64,000 bases of DNA from Jeotgalibacillus soli (GCF_000829435.1 NZ_JXRP01000006.1:62001-126000), one strand, 5' to 3'; shown: positions 17,965 to 28,248, numbered from the stretch's first letter. Translations and numbers: made by a program. The notes: a model not told the origin generated them from the letters alone.

Positions 17965-19290
17965 GACATTATTTTAGTTGTGAATTTATTATTATTGGCT
18001 TTGCTTATTGTACTGACGGCTTTTTTCGTTGGTTCAGAATTTGCAGTTGTAAAGGTAAGGATGTCTCGAATTGATCAATTAATCGCAGAAGGCAATAAGA
18101 CAGCGGTAGTTGCTAAAAAGTTAATAGATGATTTGGATTATTATCTGTCGGCCTGTCAGCTCGGTATTACAGTGACAGCACTCGGACTTGGCTGGTTAGG
18201 AAAGCCGACGGTTGAAAGAATCTTGTATCCTGTTTTTGATAACTTCGGGGTACCAGCCTCTGTATCAGCAGTAATTTCGTTTGTGGTGGCTTTTTCGATT
18301 GTAACATTCCTTCATGTGGTTGTAGGAGAGCTTGCACCGAAGACATTGGCAATCCAGTATGCTGAAAGAATGACACTGATTTTGGCGCGTCCATTATATT
18401 GGTTTGGCAAGCTTATGGCTCCGCTTATATGGACGTTAAACGGTTCAGCACGTTTACTGCTCCGTGCGTTTGGTGTTCAGCCTGCAGGTCATGAACAGGC
18501 TCACTCAGAAGAAGAGCTGAAAATTATTATGACACAGAGCTTTCAAAGCGGTGAAATCAATCAGACAGAGCTTGATTATATGGAAAATATCTTTGCATTT
18601 GATGAGCGTGTCGTAAAAGATATTATGGTACCGCGGACGCAGATGGTAACACTTGAGCAAACACTGACTCGTAAGGAGATTATTGAGACTGTTCATGAAC
18701 ACCAATACACACGCTATCCAGTGATGGAAGCAGGGGATAAGGACCATATTATTGGGTTTGTCAATGCCAAAGAGATGCTCACGAATTATGCGGCTGGCCG
18801 AGACACAGCATTGGTGGATTGCGTTCACGAGCTTCCAATGATCCATGAGGTCTCACCTATTCAAGATGTGCTGCGTAAAATGCAGAAAGAACGTGTCCAT
18901 ATTGCACTCGTTATCGATGAGTATGGCGGTACAGCCGGTCTCATTACGATGGAGGACATCCTGGAAGAAATCGTTGGTGAAATCCGTGATGAGTTTGATA
19001 CGGATGAAGTAGCCGATATTCAAAAAATAAGTGAGAATACGTATCATATCAATGGGCGAGTACTGCTTTCTGACATTGAGAAAGAGTTCGGTATAACATT
19101 TAACGATAGTGATGATGTGGATACAATCGGTGGATGGTTCTATGTTCAAAACACGGATGCTGTGATGAATGATTTTATTCAAGAGGGAGAGCATCAATGG
19201 ACCGTTCTTGAGATGGAGAATCATCAGATCCTTCAGATAGAACTACAGCTAAATATTGTGCCGAAAGAAGAAGCAGAAGAAGAGAAATAA
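17962..19290 (+). CDS. CNNM/CBS-domain transporter (HlyC/CorC family), MpfA/YhdP-like
   Basis: 442 aa. CNNM/DUF21 membrane domain with about four segments in residues 1-190 ([18 protein letters not shown]), a CBS pair at about 215-345 (MVPRTQM ... [25 protein letters not shown]) and a C-terminal CorC transporter-associated domain. B. subtilis relatives such as MpfA (YhdP) protect against excess Mg2+, probably by efflux; that role is inferred here. TTG start, since the N-terminus [15 protein letters not shown] aligns with the family and the nearby ATG is out of frame. Forms a tandem pair with the gene at 19784. Confidence 0.88.
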   Translation: MDIILVVNLLLLALLIVLTAFFVGSEFAVVKVRMSRIDQLIAEGNKTAVVAKKLIDDLDYYLSACQLGITVTALGLGWLGKPTVERILYPVFDNFGVPASVSAVISFVVAFSIVTFLHVVVGELAPKTLAIQYAERMTLILARPLYWFGKLMAPLIWTLNGSARLLLRAFGVQPAGHEQAHSEEELKIIMTQSFQSGEINQTELDYMENIFAFDERVVKDIMVPRTQMVTLEQTLTRKEIIETVHEHQYTRYPVMEAGDKDHIIGFVNAKEMLTNYAAGRDTALVDCVHELPMIHEVSPIQDVLRKMQKERVHIALVIDEYGGTAGLITMEDILEEIVGEIRDEFDTDEVADIQKISENTYHINGRVLLSDIEKEFGITFNDSDDVDTIGGWFYVQNTDAVMNDFIQEGEHQWTVLEMENHQILQIELQLNIVPKEEAEEEK

Positions 19291-19501
19291 TACGTATTAT
19301 CTAGAAATTATCGCTGTCCCGACCGTTTTTAGTGACGTGTCCAACGGGGATAAGCTGATTTTTTTATAATTTTATTTGAAAAGTCAGCTATCGCAACCAA
19401 CCTGAATATATGGTAACATTTAGCTTTAAGAAGGGCATTCTGCTGTACGCTTTTTCAGAAAAGTGCTATCTTTTTATCATATGTTCTTAAAATAGGGAGG
19501 G

Positions 19502-19755
19502 ATGGACCTTGGGAAGGCGTTATTCTATATTGGGCATGCGGCGAAATTAAGCGGGTTATTTTCGCGAATGATTAATTCTTTTATACAGGGTATGGATTGC
19601 CGACATTCATGCGTCCATTTCAAGGCCACGAACTTAATCATAATCGTATTCTTAAAAATTAATGAACTAATTAAACATTTTAAGCATCATCGCTTTTATC
19701 TTTTTAATGTTCACAGATCATATGTGTTATCGATTTAACTTTTATAATCTCCTGG
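19502..19755 (+). pseudogene. Decayed duplicate of the MerR regulator
   Basis: Begins with the same GGGAGGGATGGACCTTGG context as the intact merR and reads MDLGKALFYIGHAAKLSGLF against MDLGEALLRIGQVAELSGLS of the parent. The helix-turn-helix core is then lost and the rest is unrelated-looking AT-rich sequence up to the leader of the next gene. This shows that the merR-CBS unit was duplicated as a block and the second regulator died. Confidence 0.8.
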
Positions 19756-19786
19756 AGGTGAATCCCTCGTTTGAGGGAAAGAATTG
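19754..19786 (+). promoter_or_regulatory. Shine-Dalgarno / hairpin / TTG start module, copy 2
   Basis: GGAGGTG, two bases, TCCCTC-GTTT-GAGGGA, five bases, TTG. The linear spacing is 23 bases, reduced to 7 if the hairpin forms, exactly as in copy 1. Stem bases are unchanged while the loop differs in both length and sequence. Confidence 0.65.
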
Positions 19787-21121
19787 GACAGTATATTACT
19801 ATTAAATTTGTTTTTAGTGGCACTTCTAATCGCACTGACGGCTTTCTTCGTTGGTTCAGAATTTGCAGTTGTAAAGGTAAGGATGTCTCGAATTGATCAA
19901 TTAATCGCAGAAGGTAATAAATCAGCTGTCATTGCAAAAAAACTAATCACTGAATTAGACTACTATCTTTCAGCCTGTCAGCTGGGTATCACAGTAACAG
20001 CGCTTGGATTAGGTTGGCTTGGAGAGCCGACTGTCGAAAAGATTTTACACCCAGTCTTTAATGATTTTGGGGTTCCTGATTCTGTTTCGACCATCATCTC
20101 TTTTGCCGTTGCATTTTCAATCGTTACGTTTCTTCACGTCGTGATTGGAGAACTAGCACCAAAATCACTTGCGATCCAGTTTGCTGAAAAAATGACACTG
20201 CTGCTGGCTCGTCCTCTGTACTGGTTCGGTAAGCTAATGTACCCGCTTATTTGGACGTTAAACGGTTCAGCACGCGTGCTGCTTCGTACGTTTGGTGTGC
20301 AGCCAGCAGGTCATGAGCAGGCACACTCTGAAGAAGAGCTGAAAATAATTATGACACAGAGCTTTCAAAGCGGTGAAATTAATCAAACAGAGCTGTCGTA
20401 CATGGAGAATATCTTTGATTTCGATGAGAGAGTTGCAAAAGACATCATGGTACCTCGTACACAAATGGTGACACTTGAACAAGCTTTTGGCAGAGAAGAA
20501 ATCATCGCCGTTCTTGACGAGCATCATTATACACGTTATCCAGTGACCGAGGACGGAGATAAGGACCACATCGTTGGCTTTATTAACGTCAAGGAGATGC
20601 TTACAGAATTTGCAATTGGAAGAAGTGAACGTCAACTTTCGGAATTTGTGCATGAACTGCCATTGATTAATGAGGTGACTCCTATACAAGAAGTTCTGCG
20701 TAAAATGCAGCTTGAACGAGTTCACATGGCGCTTGTTATTGATGAATATGGCGGTACGGCAGGTGTAATTACGATGGAGGATATTCTGGAGGAAATCGTT
20801 GGTGAAATCCGCGATGAATTCGATGATGATGAAGTTCCAGATATTCAACAAGTACGTGAAGATCTCTATCATATTAACGGCCGAGTTTTACTTTCGGAAA
20901 TTGAAAAACGTTTCGGTATAACGTTTAAAGAAAGCGAAGATGTTGATACGATAGGTGGATGGTTCCAGGTTCAGAATATGGAGGCGGAATTAGAGGTTTC
21001 AGTCGACCATGGAGAGCATCGATGGACTGTGCTAGAAATGGAAAACCATCAAATCCTGCAGGTAGCTTTACAACTCCGTGCAATTCATGAAGAAAATAGA
21101 AGCGAAACTATTAACGAATAA
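19784..21121 (+). CDS. CNNM/CBS-domain transporter, paralogue of the preceding gene
   Basis: 445 aa with the same three-part structure: CNNM membrane domain, CBS pair ([20 protein letters not shown]) and CorC-type C-terminus. By eye about three quarters of residues match the upstream copy, with most differences in the C-terminal 100 residues and the first 15, so it is an old tandem duplicate kept under selection. Probably a second Mg2+/divalent cation efflux protein (inferred). TTG start for the same reasons as its partner; followed by a strong terminator. Confidence 0.88.
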   Translation: MDSILLLNLFLVALLIALTAFFVGSEFAVVKVRMSRIDQLIAEGNKSAVIAKKLITELDYYLSACQLGITVTALGLGWLGEPTVEKILHPVFNDFGVPDSVSTIISFAVAFSIVTFLHVVIGELAPKSLAIQFAEKMTLLLARPLYWFGKLMYPLIWTLNGSARVLLRTFGVQPAGHEQAHSEEELKIIMTQSFQSGEINQTELSYMENIFDFDERVAKDIMVPRTQMVTLEQAFGREEIIAVLDEHHYTRYPVTEDGDKDHIVGFINVKEMLTEFAIGRSERQLSEFVHELPLINEVTPIQEVLRKMQLERVHMALVIDEYGGTAGVITMEDILEEIVGEIRDEFDDDEVPDIQQVREDLYHINGRVLLSEIEKRFGITFKESEDVDTIGGWFQVQNMEAELEVSVDHGEHRWTVLEMENHQILQVALQLRAIHEENRSETINE

Positions 21122-21126
21122 GAAGA

Positions 21127-21162
21127 GTGTCGAGAAGGCTATAGCCTCTCGACACTTTTTTT
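21127..21162 (+). terminator. Rho-independent terminator
   Basis: GTGTCGAGA/TCTCGACAC stem, with AGGCTATAGCC between the arms able to extend it, then seven T. Ends the duplicated unit. Confidence 0.9.
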
Positions 21163-21247
21163 GTTTTTTGTAAACCTGTTTTAATTACTTCTCAATCTAC
21201 ATGAATAAACATATAGTAGGTAGTAAATGTGCTACTAAGGCAAGGTG

Positions 21248-21823
21248 ATGCTTATTTTAAAAAAAGGAATGGCTATAATCGTCGGCAGTTCATTGTTAAG
21301 TCTAGGACTGAATGGGTTCTTAGTACCCTATCAGTTGCTCGATGGCGGGATCATTGGAACTGCACTTATTCTTCATTATTACTTTAACTTTCAGACTGGA
21401 CTATGTATCATTTTGCTAAGCATCCCTTTATTTATATATGCCTGGTTTCATGAGCGGATATACTTTTACAACAGCCTTCATGGGTTATTGCTTTCATCGC
21501 TGATGATTGATTGGCTGGCTCCCTTGGAAACGCAATTTACTGTTCCGATCCTTCCTAGCTCGATAATAGGAGGTTTCTTAATTGGCATCGGGATTGGTCT
21601 TATGCTTCGATATGAGACAAGCACCGGAGGAACCGATTTATTAGCGCAATTTATTTCTAAATGGCTTTCCTTAAATATAGGTATTGTTATTTTGATTGTA
21701 GATGGTTTTGTCGTCGTGGTGGGATATAATGTGCTTGGACTGCAGAGTTTTCTTTATTCAAGCTTAACGATTTGTGTGGTGGGGCTTATGACTTCTTTGA
21801 TTGCAACAAAGAGATCGATTTAA
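21248..21823 (+). CDS. YitT/DUF161 family membrane protein, short form
   Basis: 191 aa from the ATG (a GTG codon directly before it is in frame but too close to the AAGG site). Five hydrophobic segments with LNGFLVPYQLLDGGIIGTAL and GIGIGLMLRYETSTGGTDLLA, the signature loops of the YitT family. Full-length members (about 280 aa) also have a soluble DUF2179 domain, which is absent; short forms exist, so this need not be a truncation. Function unknown. Confidence 0.8.
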   Translation: MLILKKGMAIIVGSSLLSLGLNGFLVPYQLLDGGIIGTALILHYYFNFQTGLCIILLSIPLFIYAWFHERIYFYNSLHGLLLSSLMIDWLAPLETQFTVPILPSSIIGGFLIGIGIGLMLRYETSTGGTDLLAQFISKWLSLNIGIVILIVDGFVVVVGYNVLGLQSFLYSSLTICVVGLMTSLIATKRSI

Positions 21824-21853
21824 ATGGGGAATACATATAAAGTAACATAACGT

Positions 21854-21900
21854 AAAACGAGGGTCGGCTGTCAGTAGTTCACAGTCGTCCTTCGTTTTAA
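21854..21900 (+). terminator. Rho-independent terminator
   Basis: AAAACGAGGGTCGGCTGT pairs with ACAGTCGTCCTTCGTTTT through several G-U pairs; the T-rich right arm acts as the tail. Follows the YitT gene. Confidence 0.65.
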
Positions 21901-22245
21901 TTGAATGTATCGGTAAGTATTTCCTGAGCAAGGTTGACGGTAGTGGATTTGCACTATCCCTAACCTGTTAAACCTTCCACGAGAATTCGTTATGTCGTCA
22001 TTAAGTAAAATCACCTCTTGAAATGTTCGTTGAATAGGTAAACAAAAGAACGTTTACTCTACTGTAATCACCTTATCGCAGATTATTCTCTACTTGTATT
22101 AACTTTTTTATGAGAGTACCATATAATGTTTGACAATTCCCACTTCTCCTAGTAAATTTAATACATACTTAAAACCGACTAAAACGATATGAATTAAACG
22201 AATTCACATATAATAAAATTGAAATAGAAATAAGAGGGTGAAGAA
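21901..22245. other. Intergenic, one candidate promoter
   Basis: AT-rich spacer. TTGACA at 22130 with TAAATT 17 bases later is the best SigA-like promoter and would drive the hydrolase that starts about 90 bases on. No gene, repeat or RNA seen in the rest. Confidence 0.4.
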
Positions 22246-23073
22246 ATGAAGAAACAAGTGAATATAAACTGGGGAAAGAAAAATCTCACAGCAACCGTTC
22301 AGTTTCCGCACTCCTACAATCTAAAAAATGAAAATAAGCAGTATCCTATAATGATCATTTGCCATGGCTTTATTGGCAGTAGAATTGGGGTTGACCGGCT
22401 TTTCGTTAAGTCTTCTGAAGAGCTTTCCGCAAAAGAAAGCATTGTTCTTCGGTTTGATTATGCTGGCTGTGGTGAAAGTGATGGGAACTATGGGGAGAAT
22501 CGTCTTCAGGATTTTATTGAACAGACAATAGCCGTGATTGATTTTGCCGCTAAGATAGAGAAAGTCGATACAGAAAATCTCGTATTGATTGGACATAGCC
22601 TTGGAGGGGCGGTTGCTGTACTTACAGCAGCAAGAGATCAACGAGTAAAGAAGCTGATTCTCTGGGGTGCCGTTGCTAATCCCTATAATGATATTACAAA
22701 CATTGTAGGAGTGAAAGAAGTGGAAGGGCTACAAGAAGCAGCAGAGTTGGATTATCTAGGGTATTCACTCACGAAAAACTTCTTTCGTTCTTTATTAAAA
22801 TATCGTCCGTTACGTGAGACGTCCAAATTTGCAGGTGATGTATTGATCGTTCACGGGACAGAAGATGAAGATATTCCCTTTCAGTATTTGAATGATTATG
22901 ATGAGGCCTTTCAAGCAAGAGCTTTTGGAACATGTGAAAAGAAGGCCGTGGAAGGTGCTAACCATACATTTTCTTCTCGTGATGGCTATACACAGTTAAT
23001 TCATGCAACAATCAATTGGCTTGGGAGTAAAGAAGTGCTAGCTGAGCGTGAAAGAACGCATGCAATGACCTAA
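22246..23073 (+). CDS. Alpha/beta hydrolase
   Basis: 275 aa, single soluble alpha/beta-hydrolase domain without a signal peptide. Nucleophile Ser118 in GHSLGG, acid in VHGTEDEDIP, His in EGANHTF; the ICHGF motif near residue 39 provides the oxyanion region. Resembles BAAT/Fes-type intracellular esterases (predicted acyl hydrolase); no substrate can be inferred. AGAGGGTG ribosome site, own terminator. Confidence 0.88.
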   Translation: MKKQVNINWGKKNLTATVQFPHSYNLKNENKQYPIMIICHGFIGSRIGVDRLFVKSSEELSAKESIVLRFDYAGCGESDGNYGENRLQDFIEQTIAVIDFAAKIEKVDTENLVLIGHSLGGAVAVLTAARDQRVKKLILWGAVANPYNDITNIVGVKEVEGLQEAAELDYLGYSLTKNFFRSLLKYRPLRETSKFAGDVLIVHGTEDEDIPFQYLNDYDEAFQARAFGTCEKKAVEGANHTFSSRDGYTQLIHATINWLGSKEVLAERERTHAMT

Positions 23074-23121
23074 GGCGTGGCACTAAAATTTCATTCTCCT
23101 ACTGCGAGAAAGGTTAGTAAA

Positions 23122-23158
23122 AAGGACCTCCTAATCATGAAGGAGGTCCTTTATTTAT
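23122..23158. terminator. Convergent terminator
   Basis: Perfect 11-bp stem AAGGACCTCCT/AGGAGGTCCTT with an 8-nt loop and T-rich tail, placed between the hydrolase and the leftward acetyltransferase remnant. Confidence 0.85.
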
Positions 23159-23588
23159 ATGGAATAATTACGCCACTCTCCTGAAGCAGCACCCATCATA
23201 AAAGCGTTGGGCACGTTTGTTATCACCCATGACATATCAGCATAGTCGTGATCTTTCGTGAAATGTTTGCATGCTTGGAATAGTTCATTAGCTGCATTTG
23301 TACTCCTACATTCTTCTATAATATATAAATCATTTAATAACGCTGCCTTACTTGCTTGTAGTGTACTGTATGTAAAATACAATGTTGCAAAACCAACTAA
23401 CTTTTCATTTTTTCAACAACAAATTGAATTCCCTCTTTATGATTAAGCAGTGTATAAATAAGCTGATGAATGTTTTCAAATGGCAGTTTTGGTCGTCGAT
23501 AAAAATCAACGACATACTTATACATTAGTTCAGTTAATTGATTAATATCTTTAAATTCAGCATTTCTAACAACTATAGTCATACTCAT
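23155..23588 (-). pseudogene. GNAT acetyltransferase, single-base frameshift
   Basis: The first 63 codons (MTIVVRNAEFKDINQLTELM) and a second 75-codon piece (LVGFATLYFTYSTLQASKAA, then LYIIEECRSTNAANEL) are the two halves of one GNAT enzyme of about 144 aa. One extra A in the six-A run at about 23405 (minus strand) would fuse them perfectly through ...VEKNEKLVGF. Either a recent mutation or a sequencing error. Confidence 0.8.
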
Positions 23589-23884
23589 TTCTCTTCATTG
23601 CAAGGCTGTATATTTATTATTTTACAGTACTTTACTGATGATTTTTTCAGTTTAATTGAACTGGATGCATGAAGAGAAGAAAAAATATGAATATAAAGAC
23701 ACTCAGAGTGATTTGTGAGCGTCTTTGTTTATGAATTTTACTTTTATAAATTATTTGGTTTATTATTTTTTCGCCCTAAACTTAGTCTGTTAATTTAGAG
23801 GAAATGATGTATGTTTTCTAATTAAGAAGGAAAATATAAGGCGATTGAACAGAATGGTTTGGCTGAATTATGGAGGTGTTATGT

Positions 23885-24715
23885 GTGGAGGATAAATTAA
23901 TTCCTGTTACTTCTGTTGCATCAGGCTTTGGTATAGAATTTTCACCCAATGCTTATATGTATACGAATCAGGTTGTTAATCTTTTTTTCGTAGGAACAGA
24001 TGGAGGATGGGTTTTGATTGATGCAGGTATGCCGAAGTCGGCTGAAAAGATTCGAGCAGAGGCTGAGGAAAGATTTGGAAAAGGCAGCAAGCCGGAAGCG
24101 ATCATACTGACACACGGTCATTTTGACCATGTCGGAGGAATTGAAGAATTAGTAGAGTGGTGGGATGTTCCAGTCTACGCTCACGAGCTGGAGCTGCCTT
24201 TTTTACAGGGTAAAATAGATTACCCTGAACCTGATTCCTCTGTAGAAGGAGGAATGGTAGCGAAAATGTCGCCCATTTTTCCAAATGAAGCGATTAATCT
24301 GGGAAGTCATGTGCAGAATCTTCCAAAAGATGGAAGTGTTCCGTTTATGCCAGGCTGGAAGTGGATTCACACTCCGGGCCATACACCTGGCCACATCTCA
24401 TTATTTCACGAACAAGACCGGATATTAATCGCAGGAGACGCCTTTGTTGCGGTAAAACAGGAATATCTGTATAAAGTTATTACACAGGAACTAGAAATTA
24501 GCGGGCCGCCTCGATACTTTACAACTGATTGGCAGGCGGCCTGGGATTCAGTAAGAAAGCTTTCAGCATTAAAGCCTCGCATAGCGGCAACTGGTCACGG
24601 CGGAGTCATGTCAGAAGAATTACTGACTAGCAGCCTCGATTTGCTTGTGAGTGAATTTGAAACGATTGCGATACCTGATTATGGACGTTTTGTAGATGAA
24701 GGAACATATCATTAA
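23885..24715 (+). CDS. MBL-fold metallo-hydrolase
   Basis: 276 aa. Zn-binding HGHFDHVGG near residue 80, then the downstream HTPGHTPGH, AGDAFV and a C-terminal GHGG supply the remaining ligands of the metallo-beta-lactamase fold. No signal peptide, so a cytoplasmic hydrolase. The GTG start is chosen because GGAGGTG ends 6 bases before it; the upstream in-frame ATG overlaps that site. Substrate unknown. Confidence 0.85.
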   Translation: MEDKLIPVTSVASGFGIEFSPNAYMYTNQVVNLFFVGTDGGWVLIDAGMPKSAEKIRAEAEERFGKGSKPEAIILTHGHFDHVGGIEELVEWWDVPVYAHELELPFLQGKIDYPEPDSSVEGGMVAKMSPIFPNEAINLGSHVQNLPKDGSVPFMPGWKWIHTPGHTPGHISLFHEQDRILIAGDAFVAVKQEYLYKVITQELEISGPPRYFTTDWQAAWDSVRKLSALKPRIAATGHGGVMSEELLTSSLDLLVSEFETIAIPDYGRFVDEGTYH

Positions 24716-24775
24716 AAGATTGATCCTGAACGTAGCGTGTTGCGTGCAGAGACAATATAGTAGGATCGTTTATTT

Positions 24776-24809
24776 TCTCTTTAGGTGTGGAGTCTAAAGA
24801 GATTTTTTT
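24776..24809 (+). terminator. Rho-independent terminator
   Basis: Perfect 9-bp stem TCTCTTTAG/CTAAAGAGA, 9-nt loop, seven T. Ends the metallo-hydrolase transcript. Confidence 0.85.
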
Positions 24810-24909
24810 GATCATCTTTTTATGAGTAGGGATCAATGCTCTATTATTAAAATACATATCGTTCGCGAGAGGATGCTTTACAGATTAATCCAGAGATGGA
24901 GTAGGGTTG

Positions 24910-25407
24910 CTACTCTTTGTTATCAAAAAACACATGCTCGATGGACACGGTTTTCTCAATTTCAATGACCCCGTAAGAATAGTGCTGTTGGCGGCGTTTA
25001 TCAGTCGGCGAGCCAGGGTTAAACAGAATTGGTTTGTCATTTGTCTTCAAAACGGGGATGTGGGAATGGCCATAGATCAAAATATCAATGTCATCGTCTT
25101 TAAATACGTCCATTGCCCGCTTCTCTGTCGTTTTTCCTTTTCCATCTCCATGAGTAATCCCAATCTTCACTTCACCAAAATGAAGGATCTTTTTTCGATC
25201 AAATAATTTGTGAAGACCCTCCTCATCTATATTGCCCGTCACGCCTTCTACAGGAGCGTATTTTCTCAGCTCATCATATACCTCGGCTGTTTGCCAATCC
25301 CCTGCGTGAAGAATAAGGTCCGCGTCCGTTAAGCCTTTTTTTAAAGCCTCGGGAATCTTCTTTGCCATTTTGGGCATATGAGTGTCGGATATAACGATCA
25401 TTTTCAT
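24910..25407 (-). CDS. ysnB: YfcE/MJ0936-type metallophosphodiesterase
   Basis: 165 aa calcineurin-like phosphoesterase. Metal ligands in order: Asp in ISDTH, HAGDW, TGNID, THGDG and YGHSH, the full compact set of the MJ0936/YfcE subfamily. B. subtilis YsnB has the same length and motifs. Hydrolyses phosphodiesters in vitro; the cellular substrate is unsettled. AGGAGAGC ribosome site; alternative ATG two codons in. Confidence 0.88.
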   Translation of the reverse strand: MKMIVISDTHMPKMAKKIPEALKKGLTDADLILHAGDWQTAEVYDELRKYAPVEGVTGNIDEEGLHKLFDRKKILHFGEVKIGITHGDGKGKTTEKRAMDVFKDDDIDILIYGHSHIPVLKTNDKPILFNPGSPTDKRRQQHYSYGVIEIEKTVSIEHVFFDNKE

Positions 25408-25487
25408 ATTAAGCTCTCCTGTTTTTAGTAAGGTTGATTTTTAGAAGATAGGCTATGTTAAAGGTAATGGTTGGTTTTGGCACTCTG

Positions 25488-25619
25488 TTGTTGATTGGAA
25501 CGGATACTTGAGACTCCTGTGGGAAATGCGAGTCATCGGGAGACCCCAGAGGCGCAAAGCGCCGAAGAGGCTCCCGGACTGCCCGCAGAAAGCGAGTGCC
25601 TGAAGCGGAAATCAACAGG
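25488..25619 (+). repeat. GC-rich dispersed repeat, copy 2
   Basis: Same element and orientation as copy 1 with scattered substitutions (GAGACTCCTGTGGG, GGGAGACCCCAGAGGCGC, GCGGAAATCAACAGG). The right inverted end is intact, the left one shows TTG inserted (CTGTTGTTGATT). It is followed within about 100 bases by another 5'-truncated gene. Confidence 0.85.
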
Positions 25620-25722
25620 CAAGTTTAACAGATTCATAAGATAAATAACTGTTATTTTATGGTGTAAATCTTTTAGGGAATATACAATGAAGATGACTTA
25701 CAATTTAAAGCGCAGGTGATAA

Positions 25723-26055
25723 AGATGTTCGCATGGAGAATCCTTTTTATCACTCTTTTTAAATCGGTTTAATGAGAGGGCGATCTATTTGCTGGATGAG
25801 CCTGAGGCGGCATTGTCCCCTCAAAGGCAGCTTGCGTTTTTAAGGATTGTTCGTGATTTAACGAAGAATAATGAGTGTCAGTTTATTATCGCTACACATT
25901 CTCCTATTCTATTAGGATACCCGGGTGCGACAATTTTAAGCTTTGATGATGGAACGATTGAAGAAATGGAGTATGAAATGACGGAGCATTATCAGCTCAC
26001 AAAGTACTTTCTACAGCATAGAGAGAAGCTGTTAAAGGATTTGTTTAAGGAATAA
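25723..26055 (+). pseudogene. AAA/ABC-type ATPase, 3' fragment
   Basis: About 110 codons beginning in mid-protein: SHGESFLSLF, AIYLLDEPEAALSPQRQLAF (Walker B and following loop) and IIATHSPILLGYPGA (the H-loop). This is the C-terminal third of a stand-alone AAA_21-like predicted ATPase. The Walker A region is missing and there is no start codon with a ribosome site before the ATP-binding motifs. The loss ends close to repeat copy 2. Confidence 0.8.
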
Positions 26056-26063
26056 CTTGAAAT

Positions 26064-26117
26064 CCAGAAAACAGGTAATAGCAGTTTGCGTGCTGATTTC
26101 CTGTTTTCTGGTTTAAA
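26064..26117. terminator. Convergent terminator
   Basis: Perfect 12-bp stem CCAGAAAACAGG/CCTGTTTTCTGG with an inner AGCA/TGCT pairing. It sits between the ATPase fragment and the end of lutC and can serve both directions. Confidence 0.75.
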
Positions 26118-26120
26118 AAT

Positions 26121-26819
26121 CTAATAAACGATATATGTCACTTTAATGGGCCCGTGAACGCCTACTACAAGCTTCATCTCGATGTCAGCCGAGTTGCTTG
26201 GACCGGTGATAAAGTTGATACAGGATGAAAGAGCGTCCCCATCCTGTATTTTGTTATGGATGATAGATGTTGCCTGAGTCATTCTAGGGACGATTGATTC
26301 AGCTGGGATAAGAGCAATATAAACGGTTGGGAGAAGACTTACCGCTCTCCCTTTTTTCGCTCCGCTGAACAGTACTACAGTACCTGATTCAGCGAGTGTA
26401 ATATCGCTGAAGGTAATACCGATATTGGCTTTTTCAGCGAGCGGAATGTTATTGTCCCCAATCGATGGATCCCAAATAGAAGTATCGTCTCTTTCAAACA
26501 GGGAGGAGAGACCGCTCTGTTCGAAGCGTGGATCATCCCATGTAATAATGGGACCGCCTCCATATGATTCGATTACATAATTCAACGTTTCCTCTAACGT
26601 ATTTTCTGGTTTCACACGTACGAAATCTGTATGAATAATCTGGCATTGCTTTTCTAATACAGCGATTAATTCTTCCTGTGTAGCATTTTCTAAAACTCGA
26701 TGCTGAGGGGAATAGGACCACTCAGGCAGTGTGACAGCGGGTTCGATCGTGTCGCGTCCAAGCCTAGAGGAAATGTTTTTTAGAAAAGAATCGCTATTAT
26801 GAACGGTACCTGTTTTCAT
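26121..26819 (-). CDS. lutC: L-lactate utilisation protein LutC
   Basis: 232 aa from the second of two adjacent in-frame starts, with GGGGG about 8 bases upstream. LutC/YkgG domain: ITWDDPRF near residue 90, [16 protein letters not shown], and the C-terminal [21 protein letters not shown]. Third gene of the lutABC operon; its start overlaps the end of lutB by 23 bases, suggesting translational coupling. LutABC together oxidise L-lactate to pyruvate in aerobic and biofilm growth in B. subtilis. Confidence 0.93.
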   Translation of the reverse strand: MKTGTVHNSDSFLKNISSRLGRDTIEPAVTLPEWSYSPQHRVLENATQEELIAVLEKQCQIIHTDFVRVKPENTLEETLNYVIESYGGGPIITWDDPRFEQSGLSSLFERDDTSIWDPSIGDNNIPLAEKANIGITFSDITLAESGTVVLFSGAKKGRAVSLLPTVYIALIPAESIVPRMTQATSIIHNKIQDGDALSSCINFITGPSNSADIEMKLVVGVHGPIKVTYIVY

Positions 26820-28248
26820 CAATGCGGCCCCCTTTTGCTCTTGATTTCATCCAATCACGGAAGCGTTCCTGATCAGGAGCCGGGAATTCTCGGCTATCCG
26901 TCCAAGACTTTAAAGGTCCCGGTCCTTTTGAAATGGACTGATTTTCTCCAACAAAAGGCTTCATCGCCATAGGGGCAAATTTGCTTCCCATTTGGTAGAG
27001 GGCAGGTGAAGAGATCCCGAATCCAAAGGCTTTCATGATCAGTTTCTCGCTTACAGGCGCTTTTCCTTCTCGTTCAACAATCACTTGTCTGTGCTTATGC
27101 AAAAGATCATGCAGCGGGATTTTAACTGGACAAGCTTCTGAGCAGGCGGCGCACAAAGTAGAAGCATAAGGAAGCTCTTTATGATCCTCATATCCTTCAA
27201 GTAATGGTGTCAGCACCGCACCGATCGGCCCTGGATAAATGGAGCCGTATGAATGACCGCCAACGTGACGATAAACAGGACACACATTGATACAAGCCGC
27301 ACAGCGAATGCACTGAAGGACGGATTGAAAATCAGTACCCAGGATTGACGAACGTCCATTATCCACAATGACTAAATGGAATTCCTCAGGACCATCGACT
27401 TCGCCTTCTGTTCGCGGACCTGTTAAAGCCGTCACATAGCTTGTCAGCTTTTGACCTACCGCACTTCGCGTCAACAAACTCACTAAAATATCAAGCTCTT
27501 CAAAGGTAGGGACAATGCGCTCCATTCCCATCACTGTGATCTGCGTTTTGGGCAGGGCTGTAACGAGCCGGGCGTTTCCTTCATTTGTAACAAGACTGAT
27601 TGAACCGCTTTCAGCTACGGCAAAATTACACCCGGTGATACCGATATCCGCTGATAGAAATTCCTTGCGAAGCAGCTCCCGTGCATGGAGGGCTAGTTCT
27701 TCTGGCATCTCGCTTTTTGTGTAGCCTAATTTGGCTTTAAACACATCGCGTATTTGCTCTTTATTTTTATGAAGGGCTGGCGTGACAATGTGGGAGGGGG
27801 GATCATGGTCGTCAACCTGCAAAATATATTCACCGAGATCCGTTTCAATGACTTCACAGCCGGCTTCTTCAAGACAGGCGTTTAAGCTTATTTCCTCTGT
27901 GACCATTGATTTAGACTTTACGACTTTTTTGCCGTTTTTTGATTGAACAACATCACGAATATAGTGATTCGCTTCCTCTGCTGTTGCAGCAAAAAAGACG
28001 TGACCGCCGCGTTTTATGATGTTTTCGCTCAATTGATTCAAATAAAAATCAAGGTGTTCTATTGTATGCTGGCGAATTTCCTCTCCAAGTGAACGCCATT
28101 CCTCCCAGTTCCCAAGCTCCTCTATTGCGCTCGCCTTTCTTTGCTGAAAACGCTCCTGTGCACTGGATACGGCTCCGCGCATAAACGGGTTATTAAGTCC
28201 TTTTTCCACTCGTTGGTGAAAAGGCCCTTCTCCAATTTTGATTGACAT
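26797..28248 (-). CDS. lutB: Iron-sulfur lactate oxidation subunit LutB
   Basis: 483 aa. The N-terminal two thirds is a LutB-type domain ([16 protein letters not shown] near 204-219). Two 4Fe-4S sets follow: Cys313, Cys316, Cys319 plus Cys323, and Cys366, Cys369 plus Cys373, with the C-terminal DUF3390 region ([19 protein letters not shown]). Member of the lutABC operon, 13 bases after lutA. Cytoplasmic component of the L-lactate oxidising complex. Confidence 0.95.
   Translation of the reverse strand: MSIKIGEGPFHQRVEKGLNNPFMRGAVSSAQERFQQRKASAIEELGNWEEWRSLGEEIRQHTIEHLDFYLNQLSENIIKRGGHVFFAATAEEANHYIRDVVQSKNGKKVVKSKSMVTEEISLNACLEEAGCEVIETDLGEYILQVDDHDPPSHIVTPALHKNKEQIRDVFKAKLGYTKSEMPEELALHARELLRKEFLSADIGITGCNFAVAESGSISLVTNEGNARLVTALPKTQITVMGMERIVPTFEELDILVSLLTRSAVGQKLTSYVTALTGPRTEGEVDGPEEFHLVIVDNGRSSILGTDFQSVLQCIRCAACINVCPVYRHVGGHSYGSIYPGPIGAVLTPLLEGYEDHKELPYASTLCAACSEACPVKIPLHDLLHKHRQVIVEREGKAPVSEKLIMKAFGFGISSPALYQMGSKFAPMAMKPFVGENQSISKGPGPLKSWTDSREFPAPDQERFRDWMKSRAKGGRIDENRYRS

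Noticed and set aside
19502-19738. Functional 78-aa protein
   Set aside because: Only the first ~20 codons resemble MerR and the rest has no coding character, so it is listed as a pseudogene.
23695-23730. Terminator between the GNAT remnant and the metallo-hydrolase
   Set aside because: AAAGAC/GTCTTT arms exist but with an A-C mismatch, a weak tail, and no upstream plus-strand gene to end.
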